Source of the DNA: Neckera pumila | Taxonomy: Eukaryota; Streptophyta; Bryopsida; Hypnales; Neckeraceae | Assembly (NCBI GenBank): GCA_963969595.1 | Contig: OZ018408.1 | Span: 3,407,823 to 3,471,822, forward strand | Length of the DNA stretch: 64,000 nt | Direction: 5' to 3' | Shown here: piece by piece, positions 1 through 11,527 of the stretch | Layout: every line of letters starts with the position of its first letter | How positions within the stretch are numbered: position 1 is the first letter of the stretch | Notes under the pieces: model-generated | Database searches by the model: none | What the model saw: the letters and a program-made list of their open reading frames with translations, nothing else | Told to the model about the DNA's origin: nothing | Position numbers and translations under genes: made by a program

Positions 1-1209
1 GATCTCTTGTCCTGCATGGAGGTCTTTTACAAGTTCTCAAACTCCTTGGGTGGCATTCCTATATCCGCAGCTTCTCGTACAATTGCGGATCAGTTTATTG
101 AAATGGACGTGGATTATGTCGAAGATGTGATTAGCTTTAGAAAAACACTGAAGGAATTGGCTACACAGCTAGCTTTATGCGAGGAGGAAAAGCTGCTAGC
201 GAAATACCTTCTGGAACGCGAGAGCTTGTCCAACACCGATAATGAAGAGCTTCCGCAGTTCTTCATACCCAAGTGCGGGTATCCAATTCTAGGGAAACCT
301 ATTGGCCATGGCTCATTTGGATCTGTCTACGAGGTGAAGTGGTTGGGCTTGACCTGTGCAAAGAAACATTACAGTGCGACGGAGCAGGAGGAATGGATGC
401 AGGAGTGTATGAAAGAGGTGAACATTTTGGCGAAACTGAACAACCCTCACATTGTGAAACTTCTGTGTGTGAGTTTGAAGCCTGAGGTCTCTTTTGTGAT
501 GGAGATCATGCCCATGAATCTGACCGATTTTATCAAGACGCGGTGGAAGAATCACACGAGCATGCCATTTATAATATTGGCAGTAATTGACATCATGTTG
601 CAGATTGCGCGAGGAATGGAGTATCTGCATGAACAGGGCGTTGCACACCGAGATTTGAAATCCTCCAACGTACTCGTGGCTCCATTAGCAGATGTAAAAC
701 TCCGTAATGAAGGTTACGCAGATGTGAAACTGACTGACTTTGGGTTGGCCAAGATGAAGGTAGAAGATTTGGAGAATCCCAGTCGAGAGAATACGGGGAC
801 TACCAAGTGGCGGCCACCTGAAGCTTTTGCGAAAGATCAACTTGTTGATTGGAAGAAGGCTGATGTTTACAGTTTTGCAATGCTGTGTATTGAATTGCTA
901 ACTGGAAAGCCACCGTTCCATTCTTTGAAGCAGGGGGAAGTATATGCAATGGTCAGTAGAGGAAAAAGGCCAGAATTACCATCGTCGTGCCCTCCAGATT
1001 TGGCCTCTCTCTTACGTGATTGTTGGCATATGAGGCCAAGTGCTCGTCCATCTTTCACAGAGATCATCAAGTCTCTTTCTTGTATGAAAAGTGGTCTTCC
1101 TATGGGTACCAGACAGGCTAGGAAGCCGGGACTGGTTTCCCAGCTCAGCGTTGCAGGACTGCAAATGGCCAGGGTATTTTCTGGAATACGGCGTTTGCAT
1201 CTTTCCTAG
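1..1209 (+). CDS. TKL-type serine/threonine protein kinase, 5' partial
   Basis: An open frame runs from the window edge to a TAG at 1207-1209 without an intron. Counting from position 7 as residue 1, the kinase domain starts near residue 92. The glycine-rich loop GHGSFGSV is at 100-107, the ATP-binding lysine is probably K119 (in CAKKHY), the catalytic loop HRDLKSSN starts at H214 with D216 as base, the metal-binding DFG is at 244-246, and RPPE at 269-272 stands in for APE. The roughly 90 residues before the domain look helical and are not a domain I recognise. The RPPE motif and GTTKWRPPEA activation segment are typical of plant TKL kinases, and the sequence resembles kinase domains I remember from mosses, including the Ceratodon light-sensor kinase. 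The frame stays open to base 1, so the true start probably lies outside the window. It should phosphorylate Ser/Thr in a cytosolic signalling role, but the substrate is unknown. Confidence 0.9.
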   Translation, partial: DLLSCMEVFYKFSNSLGGIPISAASRTIADQFIEMDVDYVEDVISFRKTLKELATQLALCEEEKLLAKYLLERESLSNTDNEELPQFFIPKCGYPILGKPIGHGSFGSVYEVKWLGLTCAKKHYSATEQEEWMQECMKEVNILAKLNNPHIVKLLCVSLKPEVSFVMEIMPMNLTDFIKTRWKNHTSMPFIILAVIDIMLQIARGMEYLHEQGVAHRDLKSSNVLVAPLADVKLRNEGYADVKLTDFGLAKMKVEDLENPSRENTGTTKWRPPEAFAKDQLVDWKKADVYSFAMLCIELLTGKPPFHSLKQGEVYAMVSRGKRPELPSSCPPDLASLLRDCWHMRPSARPSFTEIIKSLSCMKSGLPMGTRQARKPGLVSQLSVAGLQMARVFSGIRRLHLS

Positions 1210-3241
1210 CAAATTTCGATGTGCATGAGAGCTCAAGAGCGAAATCCCCAGGTGATTGTACTTGAGAAGTTCTCAGCAAGATTTATCACCTCACATCTCA
1301 ATCCCAGGTGATTGAACTCGGGGCTTGCCTATGGCATTAATTGGATCATGTATATCAAAATGGTCCAATTTGACCAGTGCATTTATGTTAGGTTGGGACG
1401 CTCAATTCAACGGCATGGGTTCTGTTCTTGTTTCGGTGATGGATCTTAGTACTTTCAGCTTCGGTATTGACTTAACATATCGCAAAGAAGTTCATCATTG
1501 CGAAACGAGAACACAATCTCACTGCACACGTGAGGTATGCAATGACTAACCTATTGTTGTGAGGTCATTCAGGATTGTCCATGGTTGGAAAGATCGGATT
1601 TTGAAGTTCTCTAAATGCAGGGTTATGCTGAGCATTCTCGTGGCATTCCCTTTCATATTTCACTCATAGATATTGGTACCAAGGTGCAGCTGTGGATGAA
1701 GCAGGAATTGGTCTGCTAAATTCTTCAAATGTTTTGTTTTGAGGCATGGGTAGATTTGAACCTTGCTATGACAAGGATGAGAGATTTGTGATATGTTATA
1801 GAGTCTGCGTAGGTTTGGTTCAGAGCATGTCTGCGTAGATGATGGTTTTGGCGACAATAATAGAGGAAGAGGTTGCTATTTAATTCTTTTATGGATTGTG
1901 CTTTAATTAATTTTCCCTTTTTATTTGCCGACTTTGTCATCATAGCGACGGAGCTGGTGAAGAGATTGACTGAGATTGCTACTGTTATTCATTCCAGCTC
2001 TGACGTGCATTTCGAGTTTTGACCGAGGGAATTCCAGTGACAGCATGTTGGTTGAGAGAGTTAAGGTCCAGTGATATCGTTGCGGAGAGTCCTTCTTCCC
2101 CAATTCCCGAATTCGTCAGTGTCGATGATTGGGTCTAGTCCTCCAGTCAGGGCTTTGAACAAGCTGTCTGAAATTCAATTCACCAAGCATTGGAGATAAA
2201 GAATGGAAGCCGAAGTAGTTTGTGTGGCGAATGCATGGAATCTTGTCACATAATCCTCCATTTTTTCTAAGAGAAGAGGGATGAAGATCAACGGCATAGG
2301 GATGGACTTTAGAATTCAACTGGTGCAGGGAAATCTATTGTGACTCCCCGATTAGGAGTGCTGGAGTTTGCTTGCAAAAGAAGGCAATTTCAAAAATGTA
2401 TTCTAAATTCTACAAAGGGGTTGAACATTGGGAAAGCCGCCGCATTGTTCTCAATTTGGTAACAAACTTGCAAAGTGCAGAGCTGCAATAGATAGGTTTG
2501 ACCCCCTATTGATAGAGGAATGGAGGCATTAGTTCCAACTTCAAGGGCCATTTGCCTTCTCTCAATCTCTCATTATGTAATTTAGGCTGTTTTGTTTCCC
2601 GAAAATAGCCCCACTGAATTTTGCACTAGACAGTATTGTGACTTGGGGACCTTAAAAGTCACAATTGTGCAAGTCACACAAGTGAGCCTACACGATTGGG
2701 TGGGTCTACAGCCTAGCAGATTTATGACTTGCTGGATGAGAGATTGACCACAAATTAGCCGCAGTTGATATTTGTGAAACCTCAAGTCAAGGCACTTAGC
2801 ATACACGAAAGAAAAAGTTTTGCTGGACTTGAGTTGCCAAGTGAGGAGTTCGGTAAGGTGTGTCAAATTGCGGGACTTATACTCCCCCAAATTAAGCAAT
2901 TTGGGCAATGCAAATTCGGATATCTACAAGAGTCCAGTACTTTGAAGCAGGCCCAGAATTTCGTGGGTCAGATTTTGAAATATATTGCGTAATCTTGCAA
3001 ACTGTGACACTCCCTTCCAACCTCTGTCTCACAGGGCCCGCAAGATACCCGGAATCTAAAAGTAAGGATTCTGAAATCTACAAAATCATTGGAAGAGGTC
3101 CTTAAACGAAAATCGTATCAGGGACGGACGAAAAAGCGCACGTTCGTTCGGATGAGTGGAGCAGAGCCATCAGTTTGGAGAGTCCACAGAGCGAGCACTC
3201 CTCCCGGTTGATTTTGTTTTTCGCTTGCAAGCTCGGTTGCC
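1210..3241. other. Intergenic region: kinase 3' flank and hydrolase 5' flank
   Basis: No convincing coding sequence is visible. The first part is presumably the kinase 3' UTR. It has a short direct repeat, CCCAGGTGATTG, near 1248 and 1304. The last roughly 120 bases before 3242 are GC-richer and probably form the 5' UTR of the next gene. Short ORFs here show no recognisable domain. Confidence 0.5.
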
Positions 3242-6157
3242 ATGGCGATGGCGTCGCTCCCTGGCGCTCTTTCCCCGCCGCCTGCATTGTCCAATTCCTG
3301 GCGTCGTCACTTCAATTCGTTGCCGCTTGAGCTGGCTCGGATCAATTTCAGCTCTCCGGCCATGTTGCCATCGCTCTTTTCTGTTAATGGCTGTGGAATG
3401 AGTGCCTCAAGGTTCAGGATTACGGCGGTGTCTGTCAGTAGAGATACTGCGCAGAAGGAGTCTGAATTGAAGAAGACGTCGTATCGGCCTATTGTGATAC
3501 TGCCGGTGCGTGCTGTACTGCGTAATTCACTTGCTTACTGGTGTTGATGAATTTCCTGGAGTTTGCTGTTCTTTCTGGATTTGTGATTGAGAGACGATAG
3601 AATTTCGTGAGCCGCATCTTTGATTCTATACGATGGTTGTATGAATTCCGAGAAGTTTTTTGTCAGTTTGATTCAACAAAAATTTAAATTGTATATGAAC
3701 CGTCAGTCGGCGTTCTGAAAATCTAAGTAGGAACTCGCAATACCGCTACTTTTGGTGTTGAGCAGAGTTCCTACTAAAAATTTGACCTAGATTTATTATT
3801 ATGATTTCTGGTTTGTGGTTTTAATTAGAAAAAGAAACTACCATTGTACTTTCAAATTTTCGCCGTGGTTTTTGATTGTATTTGATTTATATAATTCCGC
3901 TTTGGTCGTTTGTCAGCGGTCGAAGTTTGATTTAATAGAATTCAAATTGTATATAGGCTGTCAATAGGAGGTCGGAATTGAAAGATCTAATTCAATTTTC
4001 TCATATGAATGCAGGGCTTGGGAAACAACACGGGTGACTATAAGGAGCTTGTAGCCTCTCTTGCAGCCCGTGGATTGACCGCAGTAACTGCCAAGGTTTC
4101 CCGTCTTGATTGGCTACGGAATGCTGCTGGACTTCTCGATGCTGCTTACTGGAAAGGCAGCCTTCAGCCTCGGCCCACGCTTGACTGGTAAGTAGTAGTT
4201 TTTTGCACATTTTTCTTCCATGTCCTGATTTTCTATTACTGTTGGCAAAGCATGGGAGATCAGGACACATTTATTTTAGACTTATTTTAATGGTTAATTT
4301 AATGGCAGGTATTTGGAAAGAGTAAAAAATGCTATTAAAGAAGCGAAGGCTATGGCTCCCGGTACGCATTTTAAACTGCTTCCAGCTTATTCTAAGTCTT
4401 TTTTGTCTCTCTTATCATCGTATTTTTCTATTCACTTCGGATCGACTTTACGGATTTACGAGTGTCTGCAGAATGCGGACAGGTGACAATCATAGCGCAT
4501 TCAGCCGGTGGATGGTTGGGGCGAGTATACATGGCTGACTTTGGAACTGACGATATTGCGTTATTCCTGACTCTGGGGAGTCCTCACTTGTATGTCCAGA
4601 TTCTCAACTTGCCTGAATCATAATGGAGTTCTCATAACAGTTCCCATTGCTTCTATCTGCTTCTATCGTGTTCCCTATTTGTAATACCTCACCTCGAGAG
4701 TCTTAATATTTAGAATGACAACTGCGACGGTCGCAACAGGGAGCTACACAGTTCATTCTATTAGTGTTGTCCATCTCATCCATGTGCACCTCTATAGTTT
4801 GCAATAGAGAAGGAACTCTTTTTTTATATTGTGTGCGTTGTGCCAAGAAACTTGTGAGTGAATAGTCACTTAAGCAACAAGTTGATAGTCAACACGAGTT
4901 CTAAAGCTCAGTGATTGGGGTTCATCAATACGTCCACTAATACGCGGGGTTCATAGTGTGCCATAGGCCTACGGAATAGTGTGTCATACACTTAAATAGA
5001 ATAAATGGTGCAACAGTGGCGGAACTAAGTAGCTGCACACTAGTATGTCTGGTTGCCTTTTACTCTCTGATACGAACTTGGCGTTTGAATGCAGGCCTCC
5101 TCCCAGGAACGTTCCTGGGGTCGTGGATCAAACGAGAGGGCTTCTATACTACGTCGAGGAGAATTGCCCAGGCGCATTCCATGCACCTTACGTGAAGTAC
5201 GTTTGCATTGCAGGCAGGTACAAGCCCCGCCTCTGTGATTCACGTCAAAGCTAACAGCTTCTAAAGGCTTGCAATCCTATGGCTAATCCAGAGATGTTTG
5301 GATGAGAATTGCAGCTGAGTACAGAACTGCACTTACATGGAAGAATCTGTGCCTTAAAACAGAACAAATACGCATGTGCTAGATTTTCAATAGCGTGTCA
5401 AAACACAAACTAAATACTAGTTTAAATGCAATTGCAGGTACTTGAAAGGTGACAAGCTTTTCCCCAAAAATGCAGCAACTGTAGCCCCTACTGGTCTCGG
5501 AACTGTGGACAGCGCAGGTAGCAGCGATGCCATATCTGCAGCTGAGGAGGGGAAGATGGAGGCAGGGGTTGGCGAGGTGATAGAAAATGGTGCAGTAAAA
5601 CCAGCCCCTCCTACCCTAAGAGCGCGTATCGTTGGACAAGGCTACAAGCAGGCATGTAGACAAACACACCAACCATGGCCGTATGCTGAATGTATTACAA
5701 ACTAAAACTAGAAAGTACACCTTGGAAGCTTATAGTTGATTATAGCAACATTCAAAACGTCGATTTCTATTGTTCTAAATTATAGGACATGATTTCTTCT
5801 TCCTATTGATATATTATGTTACCTTCTTTGAAGCTTAGTAAATGTTTTTATTTCAACTCCTATAGATATCATGGAAGTGCCACATTTGGCCATTTGGGCA
5901 CCAGGCACCAGAGGAAAGTCTGGTTGAACTGGTTGAACTGACGGACGGTGTTGTCTCGTTTATTGTCTGTGTAGGTTTGTGGCCAAGCCGACGTTTGGGG
6001 GGACGGTGTTGTCCCAGAGGTTTCAGCTCACTTGGAGGGTGCAGAAAACCTGACTTATGAAGGTGCTTACCATTCCCCAGTTGGAGCCTCTGCCGAGAGG
6101 CCATGGTACGGAACCTCCAGCATTTTAGACCAGTGGGTGAATTTTTTGATGGAGTAG
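3242..6157 (+). CDS. Alpha/beta-hydrolase (lipase/GPI-deacylase-like fold), seven exons, probably plastid-targeted
   Basis: Inferred exons are 3242-3505, 4015-4187, 4309-4361, 4472-4589, 5095-5217, 5438-5651 and 5975-6157. All join in frame to give about 375 residues. The fold's signatures are present: an oxyanion region VILPGLGNN across the first junction, the nucleophile elbow AHSAGG (Ser174), a likely acid in VWGDGVVP (Asp325) and a likely catalytic His in YHSPVGA (His348). The first roughly 70 residues are rich in Ser, Ala and Arg and poor in acidic residues, as in a chloroplast transit peptide. It resembles plant plastid proteins annotated as alpha/beta-hydrolase or PGAP1-like, so ester hydrolysis of a lipid is likely but the substrate is unknown. 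Residues 255-300 form an Ala/Gly/Glu-rich low-complexity insert. Six introns fit the framework. Intron 6 appears to use a GC donor. ATG 3242 was chosen because it opens the long exon-1 frame and gives the basic N-terminus. Confidence 0.85.
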
Positions 6158-9100
6158 TTGGGAATTTGAAGCTATTGCTGTACAGTACACATGAGAAACC
6201 TACACATCCGCCATTGAAGACATTGGTTGATGGACGCATCGCTTATCTGCATGGACAAATGCTTAAGTGACTGTAGACACAGATTAATTCACAAGTGTGA
6301 GGACATACCTGCAGCTGAGACTGTATGCTAAAACGAAGAGATTAGCAGAGCGCTTGCAACCTCACTATGCTTAACAGATTTCATTAAGCCTCCCTGGCTC
6401 TCTTGTTTGTATTCTGGGATGAATTGCAAGCATAATATTCTGTATCCAGTTGCAAGCCATCCTTTTGGTCTTAGGAAGAAATCACATGCAGACTTACGTG
6501 GAGTTATTAGAATGAAGAGAATAGTGGAGAAGCCGGTGGAAGAAACTACTAGCAATGAGAAGCTAGAAGAGATCTTAGTGCTGAAAATATATCTTTGTGG
6601 ATGAAATAAGGTACCCTCATGTGCACAAAGATTCTTCGACCAGTGAATTGTACTTTGTTCAAGAGTGTTATGCTTGCACCACTTGTGGTGCAAGTTTGTG
6701 TTTGATCCCCTCTTTTTGCAAGGTTGGGATTTAAAAGTGAAGTTAAGATGAAAACTATCTGATATGATTAGATTGTATGCTTGTGTGATTCCTTGATGTC
6801 ATTTCCAAAAACACTATAGTTTGAATAAAAATACAAATCCGATCTAGAGCTTGAAGCAAACGAGAGACCAAAGAGGGTGACTTTCATGACTTTTAGGATT
6901 AAAAACTCTATTATGTTGAGAACTTAGCAAACTCATTCTCTTTTTTTCTTAATATGGAGGCATTTGCATCGTAACGGACAGCAAGCATCCAAACATGTAA
7001 TTCTTCTAGGAGAGGCTTTGTCCATGTAGAATTTGATCATTTTCAACAAGGTCCTATTCAAACATTCTCCTTGGTCAATGCAAAGTCTCCTTCCCTTTGG
7101 CCTAGAATTAATAAAACACAAATTTGAGGCAATGTTTTTTATGAATAACTTTTTGCTCAAAAGTAATACAAATTTTTCAATGGAATATTTGGCAAGATAT
7201 TCTTCCTTTTTCTATAGATGAAATTTTTAAATTGGCACAAAATCTTGGTAAGATATTACTCTTTTGAGGATGCATGCATTTACTTTGGAAGATTCATTTG
7301 ATTTTTCATCCATGTTTTTCAAATTTCATCTATAACGAAAAATTTTGAATTCATATTTTGAATTGTAGACTATCAATTGTCTTTAAAAAGTTACTAAATA
7401 CGAAATTAATTACCTACAAAATAAAGGTGTGTTTTTACTTCAAAACAATAAAGTCAAGTGTTGGGTTAGTTCATCCAATTTCATCCAAAATTTGGAATTA
7501 ACAATTGTGAGTACATGACCAACCAAATGATGAAATCATGCCAAAGGGTCAGGTCATTGTGCACTTAATCAACTAGAACAAAGCTTGTGTAACTAACATT
7601 TAGTATTTAGTGTCATGAATAAAGGGTCATGCCATTGTGCAATTAACAATACAAAAATGTTTCATCAAACTAGAATGTTTCATTGAGAGAATGTTGAATA
7701 TGCCATTGTCATCTTTGTTCTAAGAACAAATGAATGAAAATTGTGCAAATAAAAGTGTGACACATTTGCACTTAAAAGTAAGAGATACAATTGACAATTT
7801 GATTTTTCCACATTTTTTGGAAAATAATTTCTGCGGTTGTATCTTTAGAGATTGTTGTGAGCGTTATTTCTTAGCAAATACAACACTATGGCATACATGT
7901 ATGTCAGTTTTTTGAATTATTAGAGGAAAAGTGGAACATGTATAAAATATGAAAAGTTGTACAATTATTTTTGAAAATCAAAGAAATTTTTTATTGTTGC
8001 CAATTTTGAATGTTCAAAAATTATTCTTGAGAATATTTAGAAAAAAAGAATATATTTACACACGAATAGAAAAAAAACATTACTACAAATCAAAGTGTCA
8101 AAAAATTAGGAAGTGCATTAAAGTAGCCGACCCATTTTGAACCACTTAAGCAATTACTCATATTTGGAGTGCAGGCAATTTTTGGAGTGTGGAATTTTTC
8201 TTGTGTACAAAAATAGAATCTGGAAGGATTGCTTATTTTTTTAGAATTTTATTATACAAAATGTAATTACTATGAATTTTTTAATAGAAGATTTTTGTCG
8301 ACCTATAATGATGATAAAGACCTTTCTATTTTTGACCATAGGTTGATTACAAAATTGACCAAAGATTGATTGCAATATTGATTCATAATGCGCCACCACT
8401 ACTCCGGGAACTGCGCCACAAATTCACAGAAAGACATCTACCTATAGATTGGAAATGGGAGGTGACTGGAAATGGATTGACTAGCTTAGGACTTGTCAAA
8501 AATTTAAAAAAATTTGATCAAGCAGCCAAATTGTCCAAATGTCAAAATTAACCCTAGAGCACAGCAGACGCCATTCCATGGCGTTCCAATGACAATACTA
8601 TTGAGCTAAGAAGAGTTCAAAAGCATTTTTTCATCCTCCTTTCCTTGTTGACCTTTCACATTGGATTATGAAGAGTATCCAATTGAGTTTGTACTCTTTC
8701 CAATTTTTGTCTTCACGGAAATGAGAAGCTATTAAAAAAATGGATCACAAAATATGCAACTTTAGAGTATTTTGGAAAGTTGTTGCTCCTTGCTTTAAAT
8801 CTGAAATTTCTTCACAAAAATGATATTTTTTGAGTTTGAGTCAAACTAACAAAATGAAGGTCATCTACTCTAGTTTCTACTCCAATTTGAATTTCAAAAA
8901 AATTCCTAATATTGCATATTTTATTGCAATTTGAACATTGGGTGTATTTTCAATGTCTATTTTTTTCTAATTATAGAATGACACGGAAATTGAGTTTACA
9001 CCATGATGTTTGTCATTGTGATATACACTTATGGTGAAATTTTTAACTTTTTGGAAATATTTTTCTGTTTAATATGAATTTTCTTCACTTTTCCTTCAAA

Positions 9101-9300
9101 AATTCTTTAAAAAATTAATTTTCACCCAAAAATTCTAAATTTTTCCTGAAGTAAAGAAGACATGTACTTTCATCTCTGAAAAATAAATGTAAAATTTTTC
9201 ATACATATTTGGTTGCAAAATGGTAGCAAATTTAGTGATGGATAGTGAGGTTTGAAATCAATGGTCATGGGTCCGTCATTTAGAGGTTAACTTGAACGTC
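6158..9300. other. AT-rich intergenic region without recognisable genes
   Basis: After the hydrolase 3' UTR the sequence becomes strongly AT-rich. The ORFs are short and carry no motif I recognise. No terminal repeats or tandem arrays stood out. Confidence 0.5.
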
Positions 9301-10654
9301 CGGTATTGACAGACAGAGTTTGGCCTGTGTGGCTTGGTCCCGCCAAATACCGACCAGTGTGGTGAGGCCACGCAAGGCTTCCCGTTCCCCCGCCAAAGCA
9401 CCTAGTCACCTGGTGTTGTCCAATTGCCGTGGGAGGGACTTGCACGGAATCTTTCTGTTCCAACCCCGCGTGCCCGTTCCGCAGTTTCAGTCCCTCGCTG
9501 TCACAATTTCACAGTAAGTTATTAAGCGCATGCGTCGTACTGGAGCTCGGACTCTCGACCTGTTTGGCTCCCATTCCGTCGTCCTTCGACTCTTGCTTCC
9601 GCCATTCCAGTTTTAAGTACCGGTAAGCTTACTCCCACACCAACTTAAACTTAAACTTAAGTTAAACTAAATTAACTCCTCTTGGAAATCTTCCTTTCCA
9701 TTCGTGGCCAGCCAGTGGTGCATCATCCAATCCACGGGACTCTTCGTCTCATCGATCAATCCAAGCTGCCTTGCTTGAAAGGGCGAAGGAAACGAAGTTA
9801 CGCGATACCCCACTTCGGCGTTGTCGGATTTTCCTTTTCCAGAGAAAGACGTGCTTCTTTTTCACGGCTGTCAAGTTTACCCATTTTGTGATGCCGAGTT
9901 CAGACGTCAGTCTCGTGTGAAAAGATTACCGTAGTCCCCCTGTAAAGATACTTATCACGTGACGGAATGTTGGAGAGAAGTCTGAAAGGGGTGGTAAACT
10001 TAGTGCGCAATTGGGAGACACGCCGATTTTGAGGTGGGTGTGGTCCAGTTGGATACTCGAGAAAGAGTCAGAAAGGACTCGAGGTTTGCCGTAGAGAGTT
10101 TGAATTTCGAATCGCGTTGCTGGAGTTGTCGTCTTCTTCATTCTTCAGAGCATCGTCTTCAGAGCATAAGTCGTGCATGCTGATAAAGTGAGAAGCTCTA
10201 ATTACTCTTGAGTGCACAGTCTCCGAGAGGTTTCGTTTCGTGCATTTCAGTTGCTGCAGAAACGCGGAGAAGAACAATTCCCTTGTCGGCGGAACAAGCC
10301 GTTTCCGAGAGACCCGGTCCGCGCTTTCGCTGTAACGTTGCGGCTTATAGGATTTGCCTTTATTGATGCACAGGGAGTGCATCATAATCGTATGGCACAC
10401 GTACCCGCGTTGCCTCTCAGCGTATGTAGTGTCCTTGGGTCTTCCGCTAACCTCGACGAGCAGGGATAAATCACACAAGTGAGCTCCGGTCGGTTCGTAG
10501 TCGAATTGCGAAAGAATTTAGTTGGACCCAGGTTGCGGTTAGTAACCATTTGTACGGTTTCTAAGCCCATCTCAATCTTCAGCCACTTTGTATAGTTAGT
10601 TTTTAGAAGCTTATCTCGGCCCGCCATAGCATAATTTGACGAGCATTGTAAAAG
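9301..10654 (+). promoter_or_regulatory. GC-richer promoter and probable 5' UTR of the following gene
   Basis: Composition rises sharply near 9300 and stays GC-rich up to the ATG at 10655, as expected for a plant promoter and long leader. A short ACTTAA-type simple repeat lies near 9640-9665. The minus-strand ORFs here look like no known protein. No TATA box or transcription start can be fixed by eye. Confidence 0.35.
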
Positions 10655-11527
10655 ATGGCCAGCAAACACCGACGCCATAGCTCAGTGGACACGCTCGGAT
10701 GGATGTACACGAACCGCGCCCGCGACGAGGCGCCTCCATCGCTCGATCGCTCGCTCTCCTCGCGAAATTCGAGCTCCGCAGTCCCCACTCTGAAGCGGCA
10801 ATCGTCCATCCGGTTCCACCCCGGCGAGTATTTCACCGGGTGCTTCGGTCCTCGCGGCCCCGTCCCCGACTCCCAGCGCCCCATGCTCTCCAACCCCAGT
10901 CCCAGCCCCCTCCCACCAATGCCCCCGCGACGCCCGCCTCGCTCCCGCTCCATCTCCTTGGGCAACTTCGAATTCGACTTGGGAAGCCTGCGTTTTAAGG
11001 AGAAGCCGGCGGATCCGTTGGCGGTGCGCGCCGTGGAGCTCAACCAGCAAGCTGCGACTCACAAGGATCGCGTGGTGCAGCCCGGGGGGCGCTGGGTGAT
11101 GGAGGACGACGCGGAGTATTACCTGAAGCCGCCGGCGTGGAAACAGGCGCTGCGGAAGTTGAGCGCGGAGGCGAAGCGGCACGTCCACCCAGTACGCGAG
11201 CTCAGTCCCGTGAACTACGACGCGGAAGACTACGAGAAGAATTTCGACGACGGCGAACGCGCGGCCATTTACATGGTGGTCGAGGAGGACGCTGATGAGT
11301 TTGGGGTGACAGCAAGAATCCGACACTCCAAGCTGCTCACGAAGCTGCATTCGCAGAGGTTTGAAGGAGATCCAGTTGCAATGGGAACGAAGCTTGTGAA
11401 GACGACGTCTGAGCCCGCTGTACTCCCCGTGAAGGCTTCCAAGTGCAGAGACGACGGGGTGCCCATTTGGGAGAGGCGTGGTGCTGGCCGACCCATTGCG
11501 AAACTGGAGCTCACGAGGTCGATTTGA
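10655..11527 (+). CDS. Intronless plant protein of unknown function, 290 residues
   Basis: A single open frame from ATG 10655 to TGA, much GC-richer than its surroundings and with codon use expected of a real gene. The protein is basic and Arg/Ser/Pro-rich in its N-terminal half, with a proline-rich stretch at 81-95 (PSPSPLPPMPPRRPP) and likely disordered. The middle holds a conserved-looking block, GGRWVMEDDAEYYLKPPAW, around residues 144-162. Near 187-200 is NYDAEDYEKNFDDG, which resembles the YDPxSYxxNFDxG motif I remember from short plant proteins of unknown function. There is no signal peptide, membrane segment or enzymatic motif. Serines beside arginines (RRHSS, RSRSIS) could be phosphorylation sites. 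I cannot assign a function. ATG 10655 is the first methionine in the frame and directly precedes the basic MASKHRRHSS start. Confidence 0.8.
   Translation: MASKHRRHSSVDTLGWMYTNRARDEAPPSLDRSLSSRNSSSAVPTLKRQSSIRFHPGEYFTGCFGPRGPVPDSQRPMLSNPSPSPLPPMPPRRPPRSRSISLGNFEFDLGSLRFKEKPADPLAVRAVELNQQAATHKDRVVQPGGRWVMEDDAEYYLKPPAWKQALRKLSAEAKRHVHPVRELSPVNYDAEDYEKNFDDGERAAIYMVVEEDADEFGVTARIRHSKLLTKLHSQRFEGDPVAMGTKLVKTTSEPAVLPVKASKCRDDGVPIWERRGAGRPIAKLELTRSI

Noticed and set aside
10682..11350. 222-codon minus-strand ORF opposite the 290-residue protein gene
   Set aside because: It arises from GC-rich antisense of the plus-strand gene. The Arg/Leu-biased translation is typical of a shadow frame.
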